Of a DNA stretch of 64,000 bases, positions 13,501-25,600 are shown one piece after another; the stretch's first letter is position 1, and the number at the start of each line of letters is the position of its first letter. The position numbers and the translations under genes were made by a program. Where the stretch lies: contig JBBCBC010000001.1 of the NCBI GenBank assembly GCA_037126765.1, forward strand, positions 19,176,622 to 19,240,621. The letters are read 5' to 3'. The DNA comes from Stenogyne calaminthoides. Its lineage: Eukaryota > Streptophyta > Magnoliopsida > Lamiales > Lamiaceae. The notes under the pieces are model-generated. The model did not search any database. It worked only from the letters and a program-made list of their open reading frames with translations, and had not been told where the DNA came from.

Positions 13501-15277
13501 GTCAAAATCGAAGCTTAATGCAGAGTTTGAAACAAAAGCATCGAGGAGAGCGTATACAAACTCTTGAAGCAAAGTTGGTTGAGAGGAATGATATCTTTAG
13601 TGAAGAAAACAACGCTGTTGAGGAAATGAGCTCAATGCTCATGGCCAAGATGACAGACATGTTCAAGGAAGCTCTCTCAAGCCAATTTGCACATTTGTCT
13701 GAAGAATTCTCTGTGGCGAAAAACCACCTTAGGCGGCTCTAGGAGGAGCAAGATCAGATGGCAGGGGAGGTGCGGAGTGTCAGCAAAGAACAATATCACA
13801 TGGACACAACACTCTCGGGGCTTCGCGGTATATGGTTCCAAGAAGGGGGAAAGACACGAGGTGATCTCGTGGAATTATTGGAACATACTCAAGGGCAAGG
13901 TTGTTAAAAATGCTGAAAAGAAGATACTTGCCTAAGCCATGAAGGAGATTGAAGCCACTGAGAAACTTAAATTCAAAGAGGTGGAGAAGCCAATCTACAC
14001 TCAGGTTTCTGAGGAAACAATGCAGAAAGTTGCTATGGAGAAACTGAGTGGTAGAGGAATGATTGGGACAAGCCAGGCCGGTGCTGAATTACCCATCAAG
14101 AGAAAGGCCGTGGTGATAGAAGAGCCTGAGGGCAAAAGATCAAAGGCTTCTAAGCCAGTTCAGAGGAAGTTGATATTGGGTACTGAAGATTCTGAGTCAG
14201 AGCCCAAGAAGAAAGTCTTCAACACTAGAAGCACTCTGAAAACACTCCAGATTGAACAAACAAAGAAAGTCGATGCTTACTTTACGTGTACCAAAGGATC
14301 GAAAGAAGGCCGAGAAGAGCAGAAAAGAAGGAGTGGGTTCAAAAGGTTCGCAAGCAAGAGGAGAGGGGAGCACAAAAGCACAGAAATGGCCGCACATTGA
14401 CAAATGGATGCCTATCCAGCTCAACGATGCGTGGAAGAAATCAAGAGAACCTTCTGGTTCTACTATGATGTGCTCAGAGAATGGAGAGGGGAGAGCTCAG
14501 ATCCGAATGAGGCTTTCATCGATTATCTCCTGACCTTCTATCCAAAATATCTCCAAGGATTGATAAATCTAGCGGATGAAGGAAAGGTGCAGATAACCGC
14601 CCCTGGTCCATATGTGTACCCTCCTCCCAGGCTGGAGAATGGCTGTGTTAATGAGAAAGCCATTTCTCAGGAAATATCTCAGTACGCCACCCAGTTAGGT
14701 CTGACAGGAAACAATCCGGATATCATCAAAGAATGAGATGCACTAGAAGAAGAGATATTACGGAATGTTCAACCTAGAAGTCCCTGCTAATGAGGTGGAA
14801 GAGCAGAGCTGAAGAACCGAACTGAAGAGCTGAACTGAAGAACAGAATGAAGACTCAGAAAATGAAGACTCAGAAGATTCATGTAATCTTTTATATTTAT
14901 TTGTCTTTTTGATTTTGTTAAGATAATATTCATTGTAACCTGTAACAGTCTACCTATCATCAATGAAATTTTATCATTTATGCTCAAAAGATAATATCTC
15001 ATTATCTTATTTACATGTCTTTTAAATTTGATATGCCTGAATGATTGTCTCTGAGATTAATTGATTGAGAAATTATTTGGTGATGAATCCTTTGAGAGAT
15101 TCATTACTGAAGAAATTGCTGTGAGATTCTCTGTATGGAAATTATTGGGAGATTAATTGTTAAGAGACTCATTATTTATGGAAAATTGTTAAAAATAAAA
15201 CCAATCTTGTAATAAGATAAACTGAAACCTGAGTATAGGTTAAGTATGTTTGTAACAAGATAGGTTTTGACATCATC
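10560..15277 (+). pseudogene. Extra-ORF region 3' of RNase H in element C
   Basis: About 4.7 kb separates RNase H from the purine tract, far more than in ordinary Copia elements. It starts with untranslated-looking sequence, then an ATG at 11220 (MAPTIFERL). Broken open frames follow at 11421-11684, 11681-12064, 13146-13442, 13449-13742, 13939-14400 and 14404-14736. The 13321-13740 part is heptad-rich (EKLEKVEPILNKIAQMEEVL), so likely coiled coil. The 13939-14400 part is Lys/Glu-rich. Sireviruses often carry a second 'envelope-like' ORF at this position. No membrane segment is clear, so function stays open. Confidence 0.6.
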
Positions 15278-15291
15278 AAAAAGGGGGAAAT
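15278..15291 (+). other. Polypurine tract of element C
   Basis: AAAAAGGGGGAAAT lies immediately before the 3' LTR and would prime plus-strand synthesis. The same tract in reverse complement precedes the 3' LTR of element D (49598-49611). Confidence 0.85.
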
Positions 15292-17367
15292 TGTTGGGAG
15301 ATGAATTTAATAAATATATGATTTTGATTAGATCCCAAAACCCCTGAGTATGACATGTTCAGAATAATCTTGATGTTCAGAATAATCTTGATAGTTGAGT
15401 CAGGATTCAGTTTTAGAGTATTCAAGATGCTATCTGCAAAATGTATAGTCAGCAGATATAGATCAGGTTAGGATCTAAAGATTACAAGAACTCGATAAGT
15501 TTTAAGAAGAAACCGAAGTTTCGATATGGAAACTGAAGTTTCAAGTCTCGAAGATGAAATCGAGATATCAAGACTTCGAGATGAAACTAAGATATCAAGA
15601 CTCAAAGATGAGATCGAGGAACTGAAGACTCAACATGAAGAATCGGATATATCCAAAAGACTCGGAAGACGCCAAGACTCGAAGACCACAAGACTCGAAA
15701 GACTCAAGAACTCGTAAGACTCAAGACACGTAAGATCAAGAATCAAGATCAAGAATACTGAAGGCACAGTAATTACTGAAGACTCAGTAATGTACTGAAT
15801 GCTCAGTATAAACCTGAATGTTCCGAGGCACTGAACATATCTATCTGAAGGATGCAATACTGAGAAGATCGCGATTCCTTAGAAAGTTAGATATTGCCCA
15901 TAACATTCAAAGTGCAAACAAAAGGAACTAAGACAAAGTGTTGTTAAGGTTATATCACTCAGAGATTGTAACCAAAAGAGCCGTTGAGTTGTCTACCTTT
16001 AACCGAGACAAAAAGTCAAAAAGAGGAAGACAACATCGTACCATCTTCGACAATCGACAAAGACAATGTCATTGAAAAAGATGTCGAGTACAAAGTTCGG
16101 ATCGCAAAAAGTGAAGACCGGCTACATGAAAGGCTATTGTCTAAAACGTGTTAGGGAGTGTCAAACCCTAAATATAGCCGTTTCTCACACACCATAAGAG
16201 GAAACTCTCGGAGCTATCTCTCCAACGGATAGTTTTTCAAGAGTGACCTTGGTGTATGCCTATAAATACTTGTGACCTTCTACATTGAAAGGTTACGGGA
16301 AATTTGTAAGCAACTCAAGAGCTCAAACTTATTATTGCAAGTTGAAGCACTCGAAAACCCAAGAATTTCCCAAGTGCTTTATATGGAAGAGAGCTCATTA
16401 AACTAAGCCTAGCTTGATAAGATATATCCAAAAGCTTAGTCGATATATCCTAGCCTTTGCATTGTTCTTTATTGTAAAGGATATCTCATTCTAGTTGGAA
16501 ACCAACCAAGAAACCCCAAACCCTTTAGAAGGTAGTTTGAGTGTGATTGTTGGTGAGATTGGAGTTGTAAAGAGTGAGTAAACTACAGAGATAGTCAGAA
16601 AGCTCTAGAGAAGTAAGCTACTTGTGGTAGTCTGAATGCTTGTGTGAGTTGAGTAAGTAAACTACAGAGGTAGTCAGAAAGCTCAAGGTCGGGTTGAGTA
16701 AGTAAACTACAGAGGTAGTCAGAAAACTCAGGGCCGAGTTGAGTAAGTAAACTACAGAGGTAGTCAGAAAGCTCAAAGAAGTGATTAGTGAATTTCTCTG
16801 AAGAGATCAGAGAGAGTGGACGTAGGAGCTTGAGTCTCTGAACCACTATAAATTGCTGTGTTCTTTGCTTTCTGTTTTTGCTTGATTTATCTGTTGCATC
16901 ACTGAGTTTTGAAAGCATATTTTCACTGACAGTTCAGTTGGAATCAATCCACTGAAGTTGCATATAAATTGAATCACAGCCTAATCACTATTCCATTAAA
17001 GGAAGGTTTAGCAAAGTCTTAAAACGAGTATAAACTAAGGGCCAACCATTCCGCACATCTGAGTAGCTAGAACAGATAGTTACCAAACTGAACTTACTCT
17101 TCTGAGGGTTCATTAAGTTAGTTATCTGATCCAAGCAACTCGGGATCTCTGGCTTCAAGACTTCGCTTGGGATTATCCGAGGTATCTCGAAAGCGGTCAG
17201 GATCAATCATGTCTCGATGAGACTTTGACTCGAGTGATCTCATGCTTCTCGGGACCAACTCATCGGACAACTGACCCCCAAGTGACCTCGAGAAGAAAAG
17301 TTTTAAAAACACTGAACACATGTATTCCCCCATACACGTGTAAGACTCGTTTGCACCGGGACCAACA
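15292..17367 (+). repeat. 3' LTR of Copia element C
   Basis: It aligns with 2585-4631. It starts TGTTGGGAG and ends GGACCAACA. A short tandem duplication (AGAATAATCTTGATGTTC near 15361) makes it slightly longer. The purine tract precedes it and the CTAGT duplication follows. Confidence 0.9.
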
Positions 17368-17448
17368 CTAGTAATAATTGTTAGAATTAAATTTGTATTT
17401 AAATATTCATCCCGAATAGATCCGGACAATTAATTCCCCAACAAACCA

Positions 17449-18280
17449 CATATGAGCAAGGTCGCTCAAAGTTAAAAGAAAGAGCCTACATCTGGTCGCG
17501 TCGGTTTCACCCATGGATGCCATGTAAGAGATATACCTCGATACATTGTAGCAATCTATTGTCGTTGCGTCGACTTTCCTCTGAGTAGGTGCTAAAGTGA
17601 TTAGCGTACGAAATGGTGATCTCGGGATGATGAGGTTGGTGTCCGTCCCCATCATCCCGTTCTGTTCTTCAATCCGTTCGAGCAATGCCTGAACAGTGAG
17701 GGTAAGTATGGCGACTTGTGCATCGCAAAGATGTGAGGTCGAGAAGGCGCCCTGCCTGTTACCGTGATAGGCGGCAGAACCCTTTGGCACTTCGCGGTGG
17801 TGCGCAGCCAGTGCGAATGCGAGGTCACGATTAAGACGTTCACCATTTGGGAGATGAGAATTGGCCTCATCCTCCACATTTGTTGGAGCTTTCAGTGCTC
17901 CGAGGTTTCCGAGGTGGCCGAACACGTTGTTCGAAATCGCTGGTCTGTCAATTCGAGGGAGCCGAAATTCCCTGGTGTTGGCGATTAGTTGGCCTACGGA
18001 CTGCCCTTCTGGGGCCAGACGACCCTTGCCTTTAGAAAGACATGCCCCCTGGGAGGTTTTCTTGTTCGGAAGTTGTTCCTCCGGGCCGTCGGAGGTAAGT
18101 TGTCTCTTTCGGAGGACAGCCAGGACGACTTTTCATCTTCGGGGGTCCGAATGAGATTTCCCCAATCCGGAGTAGCTGTAAGGACCATTTGATGGGTATG
18201 ATGGGAGCTTAGGGAGGCTTCTACGCCATCACGAGCGTCAGCCTTACGTCGAGCAGCTTCAGTCTGGTTGATTGCCATTG
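17449..18280 (-). pseudogene. Ty3/Gypsy gag, N-terminal part
   Basis: The minus strand reads MAINQTEAARRKADARDG from about 18280, in the frame that runs to 17994. After a frame change it is open from about 17925 to 17449, with an ALLERIEEQN helix and the capsid-like end LFLLTLSDLAHMWF. The TWGTT-type junction with the family A solo LTR interrupts it, and the rest lies at 785-1. Gag builds the particle. One frameshift near 17990 breaks it. Confidence 0.75.
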
Positions 18281-18334
18281 TTGATGAACAGAAGGTGGGT
18301 TTTCTAAGAATGATGAACAAACAGTAGAAATCAT

Positions 18335-18354
18335 TCCCACAGACGACGCCAATT
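18335..18354 (-). other. Primer binding site of the Gypsy element
   Basis: On the minus strand ATTGGCGTCGTCTGTGGGAA lies next to the LTR end. This is the common plant Gypsy primer-site form (TGGCGCCGTCTGTGGGAA) with one change. Confidence 0.75.
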
Positions 18355-18356
18355 AT

Positions 18357-19080
18357 TGTGTCCGGTTTAATATTCCGGCCAACAAGTTAATTAAACAAAA
18401 AATTATTGAACATAAAACGATAAATAACTTAGTAGATTTGTTGACCCAGTTCGTCTTTAAAAAGACTACGTCTGGGGGCGAACCAAGCCAGGAGTATTTT
18501 CACAATCTTCTTAGTTTTAGTACTGAAAATACTAACAAAATTCCAACCTCCCTCTAGTGAGGCCGAGATGGTCTCTTTATACAAGGATTCCCGCCTCATG
18601 GGCGGGAATTTACATAAGAAAAGACAGTAAATGAGGCTTCAATCCCGCTGGCCGAGGATTCCGCCTTGCCGGGTCAATGGTCGCTGCAGTAAATGAGCGC
18701 CATTTGCGGACCGAGCTTTGGGGGCGGATCTTGCGGCTTGTCGGGCGTTTCTCGTAACTGACGGGATTACCGACTTCACGGCCTCCGACTTGCGGAGTTT
18801 TTGTTCCAAGTCGCCTTTCTTGGTCGCTGGCCGCGACCTGTTGTTCTTGCGACCTCCGGGTAGGTCGTACTTGCTTGTGGTAGGGTTGTGGCTAACTGTT
18901 CTTCTGATATGATTATTTTGGTCTCTTGATTGACTTCTTGATCATCTGGCCTTCAGGGCATCTGACCTTCGAGCTTCTGGTTCATAGAATCTCAACCTCA
19001 AGTCACTTCATTTGGTCACTGGCGAGCGACTTGTCAGCTTCGTAACTCGTCCGTATGGTGGGATTATTCGTGTTACAACA
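18357..19080 (-). repeat. 5' LTR of the minus-strand Gypsy element
   Basis: On the minus strand it starts TGTTGTAACACGAATAATCC at 19080 and ends CCGGACACA at 18357, just before the primer site. A TATAAAGAG box (minus) lies at about 18573-18581. The partner LTR is outside the window, so no target duplication can be tested. Confidence 0.7.
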
Positions 19081-19589
19081 TGGTTCATGACGGGTCAAAT
19101 TAAACCCATTGTATATTGAGAATTGGACCGATTCATTGTCCGGTTCCCGGTTAAATTGGTCGAACCGCTCGGTCCGATCCGATTTTAAAAACATTACTAA
19201 AAAGGCGGAAATTCAGTCCGTGACAAAAATAAATTCAGTTTTTCAATTTGTCCTGAATTAAAATATGAGAAACAATCTCTAATATGGTCAGATAACCCGA
19301 CCCACATCCAATTTTTGCCAAATATCTTTGGACCAAATATTTACTTTCAATAAAATTAGCTAAAGAAAAACTCAAATTTCCCATTTTATGGAAGAAACAA
19401 TATTTTTCCCTTACCAGAAGAAAATCGAGACTAAAATAAAAATTGTCCCATAATTTTTTTCTTTTTTTTAAAAGGTCCAACAATTTTCGAATAGAATAAA
19501 TTTTTCTAGATCTTTGCTCGATCTTAGTCCTAAATTGCCGAAAGAGTGGATCTCACGTGCATTCAGGTGCAGCCCACTCATTGTTCATT

Positions 19590-19750
19590 TTAAAACCATG
19601 GAACTTGTTAATTGAAATATACGTACAATTTATTTACACTGAACCGTGTTATTATTTTTCCATATTAATAGTTGTATGGTTCAGTGTAAATAAGTTGCAT
19701 CTTTCAGTATAAAAATTGCATAATTTTAAAATGCAATTGGATGCATACAA
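19590..19750. repeat. Palindromic dispersed repeat, copy 1
   Basis: TTTACACTGAACC near 19634 is repeated inverted as GGTTCAGTGTAAA near 19678, around a TTTTTCCATATTAATAGTTG core. A second copy with the same core lies at 59575-59790, so it is a MITE-like dispersed repeat. Confidence 0.6.
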
Positions 19751-20124
19751 AACTTAGCCTTGCCGACAATGTTCAATAACAACATCGTTTTTTCCTCGTG
19801 TCGATCACCTGATGCAAATTGTTTGGGCTATCTGACCGAGCGTATGTTTTTTTTATCTATGTGGCAAAAATTGAAACCAGATTGCTAAAAAAATTACACA
19901 TAATTTTTTTAAAAAAAAAAAATGCAAAATGCTGAATAAAAAAATGCATAATAAAAAGATAAAAAAAAAGCAGATTTAAAAGAACAAAAAAACCTCAAAC
20001 TGAACACGGAAAAAAAAAAAATTGCTAAAGAAAATCGTTGTGACAAAGCCATAATTTCTTCAAACGATGTCATTTTTTACAATTTCCGGGCAACCTAGGA
20101 GGCTAGGACTGAAATAGGATAATT

Positions 20125-20295
20125 CAAATTGTTGTGAGACTAATTTATTTGACAAAAACTTTAATGAAACGATCTCATTCACGAGACGGTGCACATATTA
20201 ACTTCCTCCCTTCCCAAAATGTTAAAGTACATCAATGCGCAAATTGTGTTCCTTCTTACCGTGAGACCGTCTCACATAATTGTGCCTCAATTTAT
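20125..20295. mobile_element. GAGACGGTCTCAC-type MITE, copy 1
   Basis: Inverted ends carry GAAACGATCTCATTCACGAG on the left and GTGAGACCGTCTCAC on the right, around a conserved 'AAAATGTTAAAGTACATCAATG' like centre. Related copies lie at 46735-46885 and 62757-62910. Confidence 0.6.
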
Positions 20296-20786
20296 TCTAT
20301 TAAAAAATGTGAAACCATTTCAAAAAAGGTAAAAACTTATGAGACAATTTTGGAGTTAATAAGATCTATATTTCCTTCATCTTCTTCTTTCAAAATCAAA
20401 ACCTCTGTGGTAATCAAGGGGTTTTGAGAGCTATGAGCTACTCAGTAAGCACGACGAACCCATTCAAAGAGTTTGACTGCTTGACTTCATGAACCACCTA
20501 AAAAGTGCTCAAAAGCGAGAAAAGCGGTAAAATAAAATTGAAGGCTATTTACAATTTTTAATATTTATTGAAGGTCCATCTTGCAATTTTTAGGGGCTAT
20601 TTTGCAATTTTAAAAAACTATTTTGTAAACTAAATTTGAGGGTAATTATTTTAATAAATATAATAATTATCTATAATGTATACATATTTAATTATATATT
20701 ATGTAATTATGACGTTACACCGACTCAACCGTTTAAATAAGGTCAAATATGGCCGAACCCGGTTCAACCAAAATCATTTGGACTAC

Positions 20787-20988
20787 TGGAACTATAGAAT
20801 CATAAAATATTTGTATTGAATAAATCAGATTACAAACGGTGCCTCTTATACAGGAATGTACAATTGCCTAGTCAAACACATTAATTACAAAATCATATAC
20901 ATTAATTACAACAAATTAATTCCTAAAATCTCGGACGGAAATTAAGGTGATTTGTTATTCAAATATTTGATTCTTTCCTAATACGCCC
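20787..20988 (-). repeat. Probable short 3' LTR of a minus-strand Copia fragment
   Basis: On the minus strand a purine-rich ACGGGGCG near 20991 is followed by TATTAGGAAAG, where TGTTAGGA is usual. The LTR-like stretch includes TATAAGAGGCAC (a TATA box, about 20840-20851) and would end TTCCA at 20787. About 200 bp suits small Copia elements. No second LTR is present. Confidence 0.5.
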
Positions 20989-20997
20989 CGTAAAATT

Positions 20998-22562
20998 GAC
21001 GTGTCATCTGCCATGGAGATTTTGGAATGAAGAAGAAGAAGAAAACGCGCACGAGCCAGAGGCTTGGTGAGAAGATCTGCCAACTGATCTTGAGTATTGA
21101 CATAGGCAATTGTGAGTTTGCCCTTGGACGCTTAGTCATGAGCAAAATGTAGATCGATCGCAATATGCTTCATACGAGAATGCTGAACTAGATTTAATGC
21201 AAGGCGTGTGGCTCCCATATTGTCACAAAGGATTCGTGGTGTGGTAGGTGGTGGGATGCCAAGATCGGCGAACAAGTGATGGAGCCAACAAACTTCAGAG
21301 GCTGCAGCAGCAAGAGCCCGATACTCCGCCTCCGTAGAGGATCGAGCCACGCCACGTTGCTTGCGCGATCTCCACGAAATCGGATTTCCACCAAGAAAGA
21401 TGATATAAGCCGAGGTGGATTTTCCATCAACTAAATTGCCACCAAAGTCTGAGTTCGTAAATGCCGTGAGATAGAAATGTGAAGACCGTTTGAGAAGAAG
21501 GCCATGATGCAAGGTACCCTTGAGATACCGAAAAAAGACGTTTAACGACATCTCAGTGTGAAGCAAGAGGGGCTGCCATGAACTGAGCCAACTTGTTCAC
21601 TCTGAAGGCAATATCTGGGCGAGTAAGAGTGAGGTACTGAAGACCGCCAATAGAACTTCGGTAATCAGTGGCATTGGCAGAGCCCTGAACAGACGGCATT
21701 TTGGAGGACATTGGCGTGGAAACGGGCTTGACGCCATCTAATTTGAACTTGCGTAGTATATCGACTGTGTACTTATGTTGGGAAAGAAACAAACACTCCT
21801 TACATTGAGCTACTTCAACGCCAAGGAAGTACGTAAGAGGGCCTAAGTCTTTCACGACAAACGACTTCATCAGATGGTGAGTAATGTCGGATATAATAGT
21901 TGAACTTGAACCAGTGATAATCAGGTCATCGACATAAGCAAGGACAAAGATGCGAACACTCCCCCGAATGTAGACAAATAAGGATGTATCAGCTGCAGAC
22001 TGAGTAAAACCAAATGAGAGAAGAGCCGAGCTTAAGGCAGTGTACCAATCTCGAGGAGTCTGAAGAAGACCATAGAGGGTGCGTTGAAACAAGTAGACAC
22101 TAGACGAGGCAGTGGCATCAATGAAACCCGGAGGTTGAGACATGTAGATATGTACATCTAGCTTTCCGTGTAAGAAGGCATTGCTAACATCCAGTTGGCG
22201 AAGAGGCCAATTAAACTGGACGGCAAGAGTAAGGACAATGCGAATTGTGGCCGATTTTACCGACTCTAAGGTCTCACAAAAATCAACACCCGGCCGTTGC
22301 TGAAAACCCTTGGCGACGAGATGAGCCTTGTACTTGTCGATTGTGCATCTGGTTTGTGCTTAATCCGAAAGACCCATTTACAGCCAATTATATTGCTTCC
22401 AGGTGGGGGAGAGACGAGATCCCACTTTCCAAAGCGCTGAAGGGTTGTAGACTCATCTGCCATGGCTGCACGCCATTCGGGAGAAGCAAGGGCTTGTTTA
22501 ACGGATGTAGATTCTTCGGCAGGCGGAAGTGGATGTTTAGTGGCAGTATGAAGTTGCTTGGG
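20998..22562 (-). pseudogene. Copia pol fragment: reverse transcriptase and RNase H
   Basis: The minus strand carries the RT start GSNIIGCKWVFRIKHK near 22350-22400, PPGF near 22130, YGLLQTPRDW near 22050-22070 and the catalytic YVDD near 21920-21935. YFLGVEVA follows near 21815, then TRPDIAF near 21610. RNase H runs 21566-21132 with NSDFGGNLVDGKS, ARSSTEAEYRAL and LCDNMGATRLA. Shifts occur near 22300 and 21555. No integrase or gag follows: the fragment stops at the foldback element. It is a dead copy of an enzyme pair that makes cDNA. Confidence 0.88.
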
Positions 22563-22698
22563 TTAGTGGATGTATATATATACAATTTTGATATGGAGAC
22601 CACGAGTGGTCACCTTATGGAGTCCAATTAATGATTTGACTTTCCACCTCAGCTTATTATCTAATTAAATAATTTAAATTAATTTTGAAAAAAAATTA

Positions 22699-25600
22699 TG
22701 GAGAGGTCCCGCGGGTTTAAGTGAGGGCGAAGTCTAGAGGGAGGTGAATGGACTTAAAAACTTTTTCGTGCAAGATCGGGTGTGATGACGGGTTGCTGAT
22801 CGAGTGCAAGTGAATCGGTTTGGGTGATATCAACTTCTTGATCGCTCATGGCGGATCGATTCGGTGTCTATCAGTTTAACTGATGTGCGGAAACTAGTTT
22901 TAACCCGTGTGAAAAACCAGTTTTAACAAATAAGTTTCTCAAGTCTGTTTTCAATCAGCTGACTAAACTGTCAAACTGATCAGATCAGTTGTTTGATGCA
23001 AACTGATCCTAACTCAGAATATGTATGCGATTTTAAGCAAAGTCGTGTGCGATAGTGTAAATCAGTTAAGAGCAGATAAATGCACACAAGATTTATAGTG
23101 GTTCGGACAACCAGTCCTACGTCCACTCTTCCCTATCACAAGGGGCACCAACTTAACCAACTGGACTTAGTTTATTGTGTTAGTCCAACACAGTACAACC
23201 AACAGATGTTTAGAGAGTTCTCACTCAACCTGCTAAGAACAATGGGATGAACACTTAGAAATATTCTTCAAATTTGTGTTCTTCGTGCGGAAATTTTGCT
23301 ATAGTTTGAGCTTCTTGATAATTTTCGTGTCTTCACTATGAAGAGTAATCCCATATTTATAGACCTCGAAATCAAAGAGCCGTTGGAGAGCAATTTGAAT
23401 TTCAGGCTATTTTTGGTAGGTTGCAGGATTGATGTGACGTGCTTCAAGAACGACATGGCCGAAAGCGTGAATAGTTGTCCTTTATAGTCATTTGACTTAG
23501 CAGCGCCGAATCCCGCATTGTCAGCTCCGAACATAAGTGTCTTGTTCTCATTGGTTAACAAGTACACTTTTCAGTGTTTGTTCTACCAACTAAAGTTGAC
23601 ATTCTTCTTGTTCAGATCAACAACGTATGACTGGTGTAACATCAGTTGACACCTGGTGTGAGCTGACCTGATCAGATAAAACTGATCAGTCTACCTGATA
23701 GAGTCTTCTGGTGCAAGTTGTCTTAGCTCAACTAGCAGACTCGACTGATGTAGGTCTTCTGGTCTTCTGGTGGTCTTCTGATCTTCAGGTCTTCTGAACT
23801 TTGAGCTTCATGTCTTCACCTGATCATCTGACTATCTGATTGTCTGATCTTCTGACCCTGTCTTGTCTTCTGATTCGTCTGGTCTTCTGACCTTGTTTTG
23901 TCTTCTGATTTGTCTAGTCTTCTGACCTTGTTTTGTCTTCGGACCTATACTAGTCTTCTGATCTGACTTGTCTGTGTTGGGGAATAAGTTGCACAGATCT
24001 ATTCGGGACGAATATTTAAATACAAATTTAATTCTAATAATTATTACTAGCATGAATTAATCCTATATTAATTCAAATAATAATCCAACAACAAATCATG
24101 CATATAATCAATTCACGTAAAACCTACGCATGCGGAATTTCTACGAGTTTATGTGAACGTACCTTTTGGGACGGCAATGGTCTTGTTGATTAGACTCACC
24201 AAAAGAACTTCCCAAGTATTCCCTTAATCCTTGCTCGACTATCCGGTGGTAGGACACTTGCGAACAATTAACAAAAGGAAAATAAACTTTGTTGCACCAC
24301 CTTTGTGAATTTACTAATTTTTCCAGCACATGAAATTGTACTTGGGAATGAAAGAATCATCCCCTATTTATAGAGTGGAGGTGGTAGAATTTTTAGGGCA
24401 AAAACAATGTGGGAAAATCTTTTCTTGATCTCCAAGAAATCTTGAATATATCTCCTATATTCTTTTTCCCATAATTATAATATTCCACAAAATCCCACCT
24501 ACTCTTTGTTATGGATTAATTTCAAAATTATAGGGCAAGAATCCAAGATTTGGATCTTCTTGAATTTATGAGATATTCTTGTATTTCAAGAAATACATAT
24601 CTTCCATAATATATTTTCAAGAAAATCAAGAAAATCTTTCTTTCCCTTAATTATCAAAATTTTTGAAAATTTCCCTATGGATAACCAAGTGGGAGATTTC
24701 TTGAATTTAATGAGATAATCTTGTATTCCAAGAATACATATCTTCATTCCATAACAAAATTCAAAGAAAATATTTCTCCCATTTTTATCCATAAATTTCT
24801 AATTTCATGGAAAAATAAGGCAACAATATTTATTTTATTTTAAACACCTTTTTCAGTTATTGGACTATATGTTGGGCTACTTAGGGGGCCTTTAGGAGAA
24901 TTAAGATTGGACTTTCCAATGGATCTTGAATTATCAATATTGAGCCACAATATTATTCAAGCCCATAAATATTAATTAATCCCACTACATAATTAATATT
25001 GCACTATCCATCTTAACCCATATTACAGTCAATATGACTCCCGGTTATTATTTCCCGTGTTTAAGATGTATCTAGCCCATTAATTAATTCAAGCCACTGA
25101 AATAACTTTCCGTTAATTAATATTTTTTGTCCTTGGTTAAGGAATGGTTCAACATTATTATCCATACCGGAAACTAGTTCCACTTGCAAGATTTGGTATG
25201 ATAAAGCTTATGAACCTCCCAAGGGGGCAAATCGAACAAGCGTACTTGCACACGATTCTCCGTATTAAATCTTAGCAATCACATGTGACCAATAATATTG
25301 CCCAAGATAAAAAGTATTGAATCTCGTTGATTCTCTACCCATGATAAGTCAAAGCAATAGTTACCAACAACACGTGATCCTATTTAAGGAACGAAGATTA
25401 AGAAATAACGAACCAATCGAGGTCTAATTCTTCCTTGTTCGATTTAGAATTTGTCCTCCTCAGAGGTCCTATTCAATTATCGGTCATGCACTAGTGTAAT
25501 CTCTTGGTCAAGACAAGCCAATCCGAGCCTTACACTTCAACCTTTCACGATGGATTGTTCATTTCCATCTAGGTCGTGAATGGTGTACTTTTTAGTTACA

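Larger units (their letters stand above)
2585..17367 (+). mobile_element. Sirevirus-like Copia retrotransposon C, full length, degenerate
   Basis: The 14.8-kb element has direct LTRs (2585-4631 and 15292-17367), a primer site, gag, protease, integrase, reverse transcriptase and RNase H in Copia order, and a purine tract. CTAGT flanks it at 2580-2584 and 17368-17372. The great length, the gag type with a zinc knuckle, the YVDDIIFGS motif and a 4.7-kb region with extra ORFs after RNase H all fit the Sirevirus (SIRE/Maximus) lineage. Frames are broken many times. Part of this damage sits at CAG/CTG sites and might be a sequence-quality effect. Confidence 0.9.
791..17443 (+). mobile_element. Solo LTR of Copia family A, split by Copia element C
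   Basis: The LTR starts TGTTGGGGTTATACTGG at 791 and runs to 2584. It resumes at 17373-17443 and ends CCCCAACA. Joined length is about 1.87 kb, matching the 1.94-kb LTRs of the complete family A element at 30608-39858. It has no internal region of its own, and AACCA flanks both ends, so it is a solo LTR from LTR-LTR recombination. The break is at CTAGT, where element C entered. Confidence 0.88.
19081..20786. other. AT-rich intergenic DNA
   Basis: No gene is recognised. It holds homopolymer A and T runs (19449-19470, 19905-20030), a palindromic dispersed repeat (19590-19750) and a GAGACGG-type MITE (20125-20295). Confidence 0.6.

Noticed and set aside
13146..13935. A host coiled-coil gene
   Set aside because: The region lies between RNase H and the purine tract of one retrotransposon bounded by a target duplication, so it belongs to the element.
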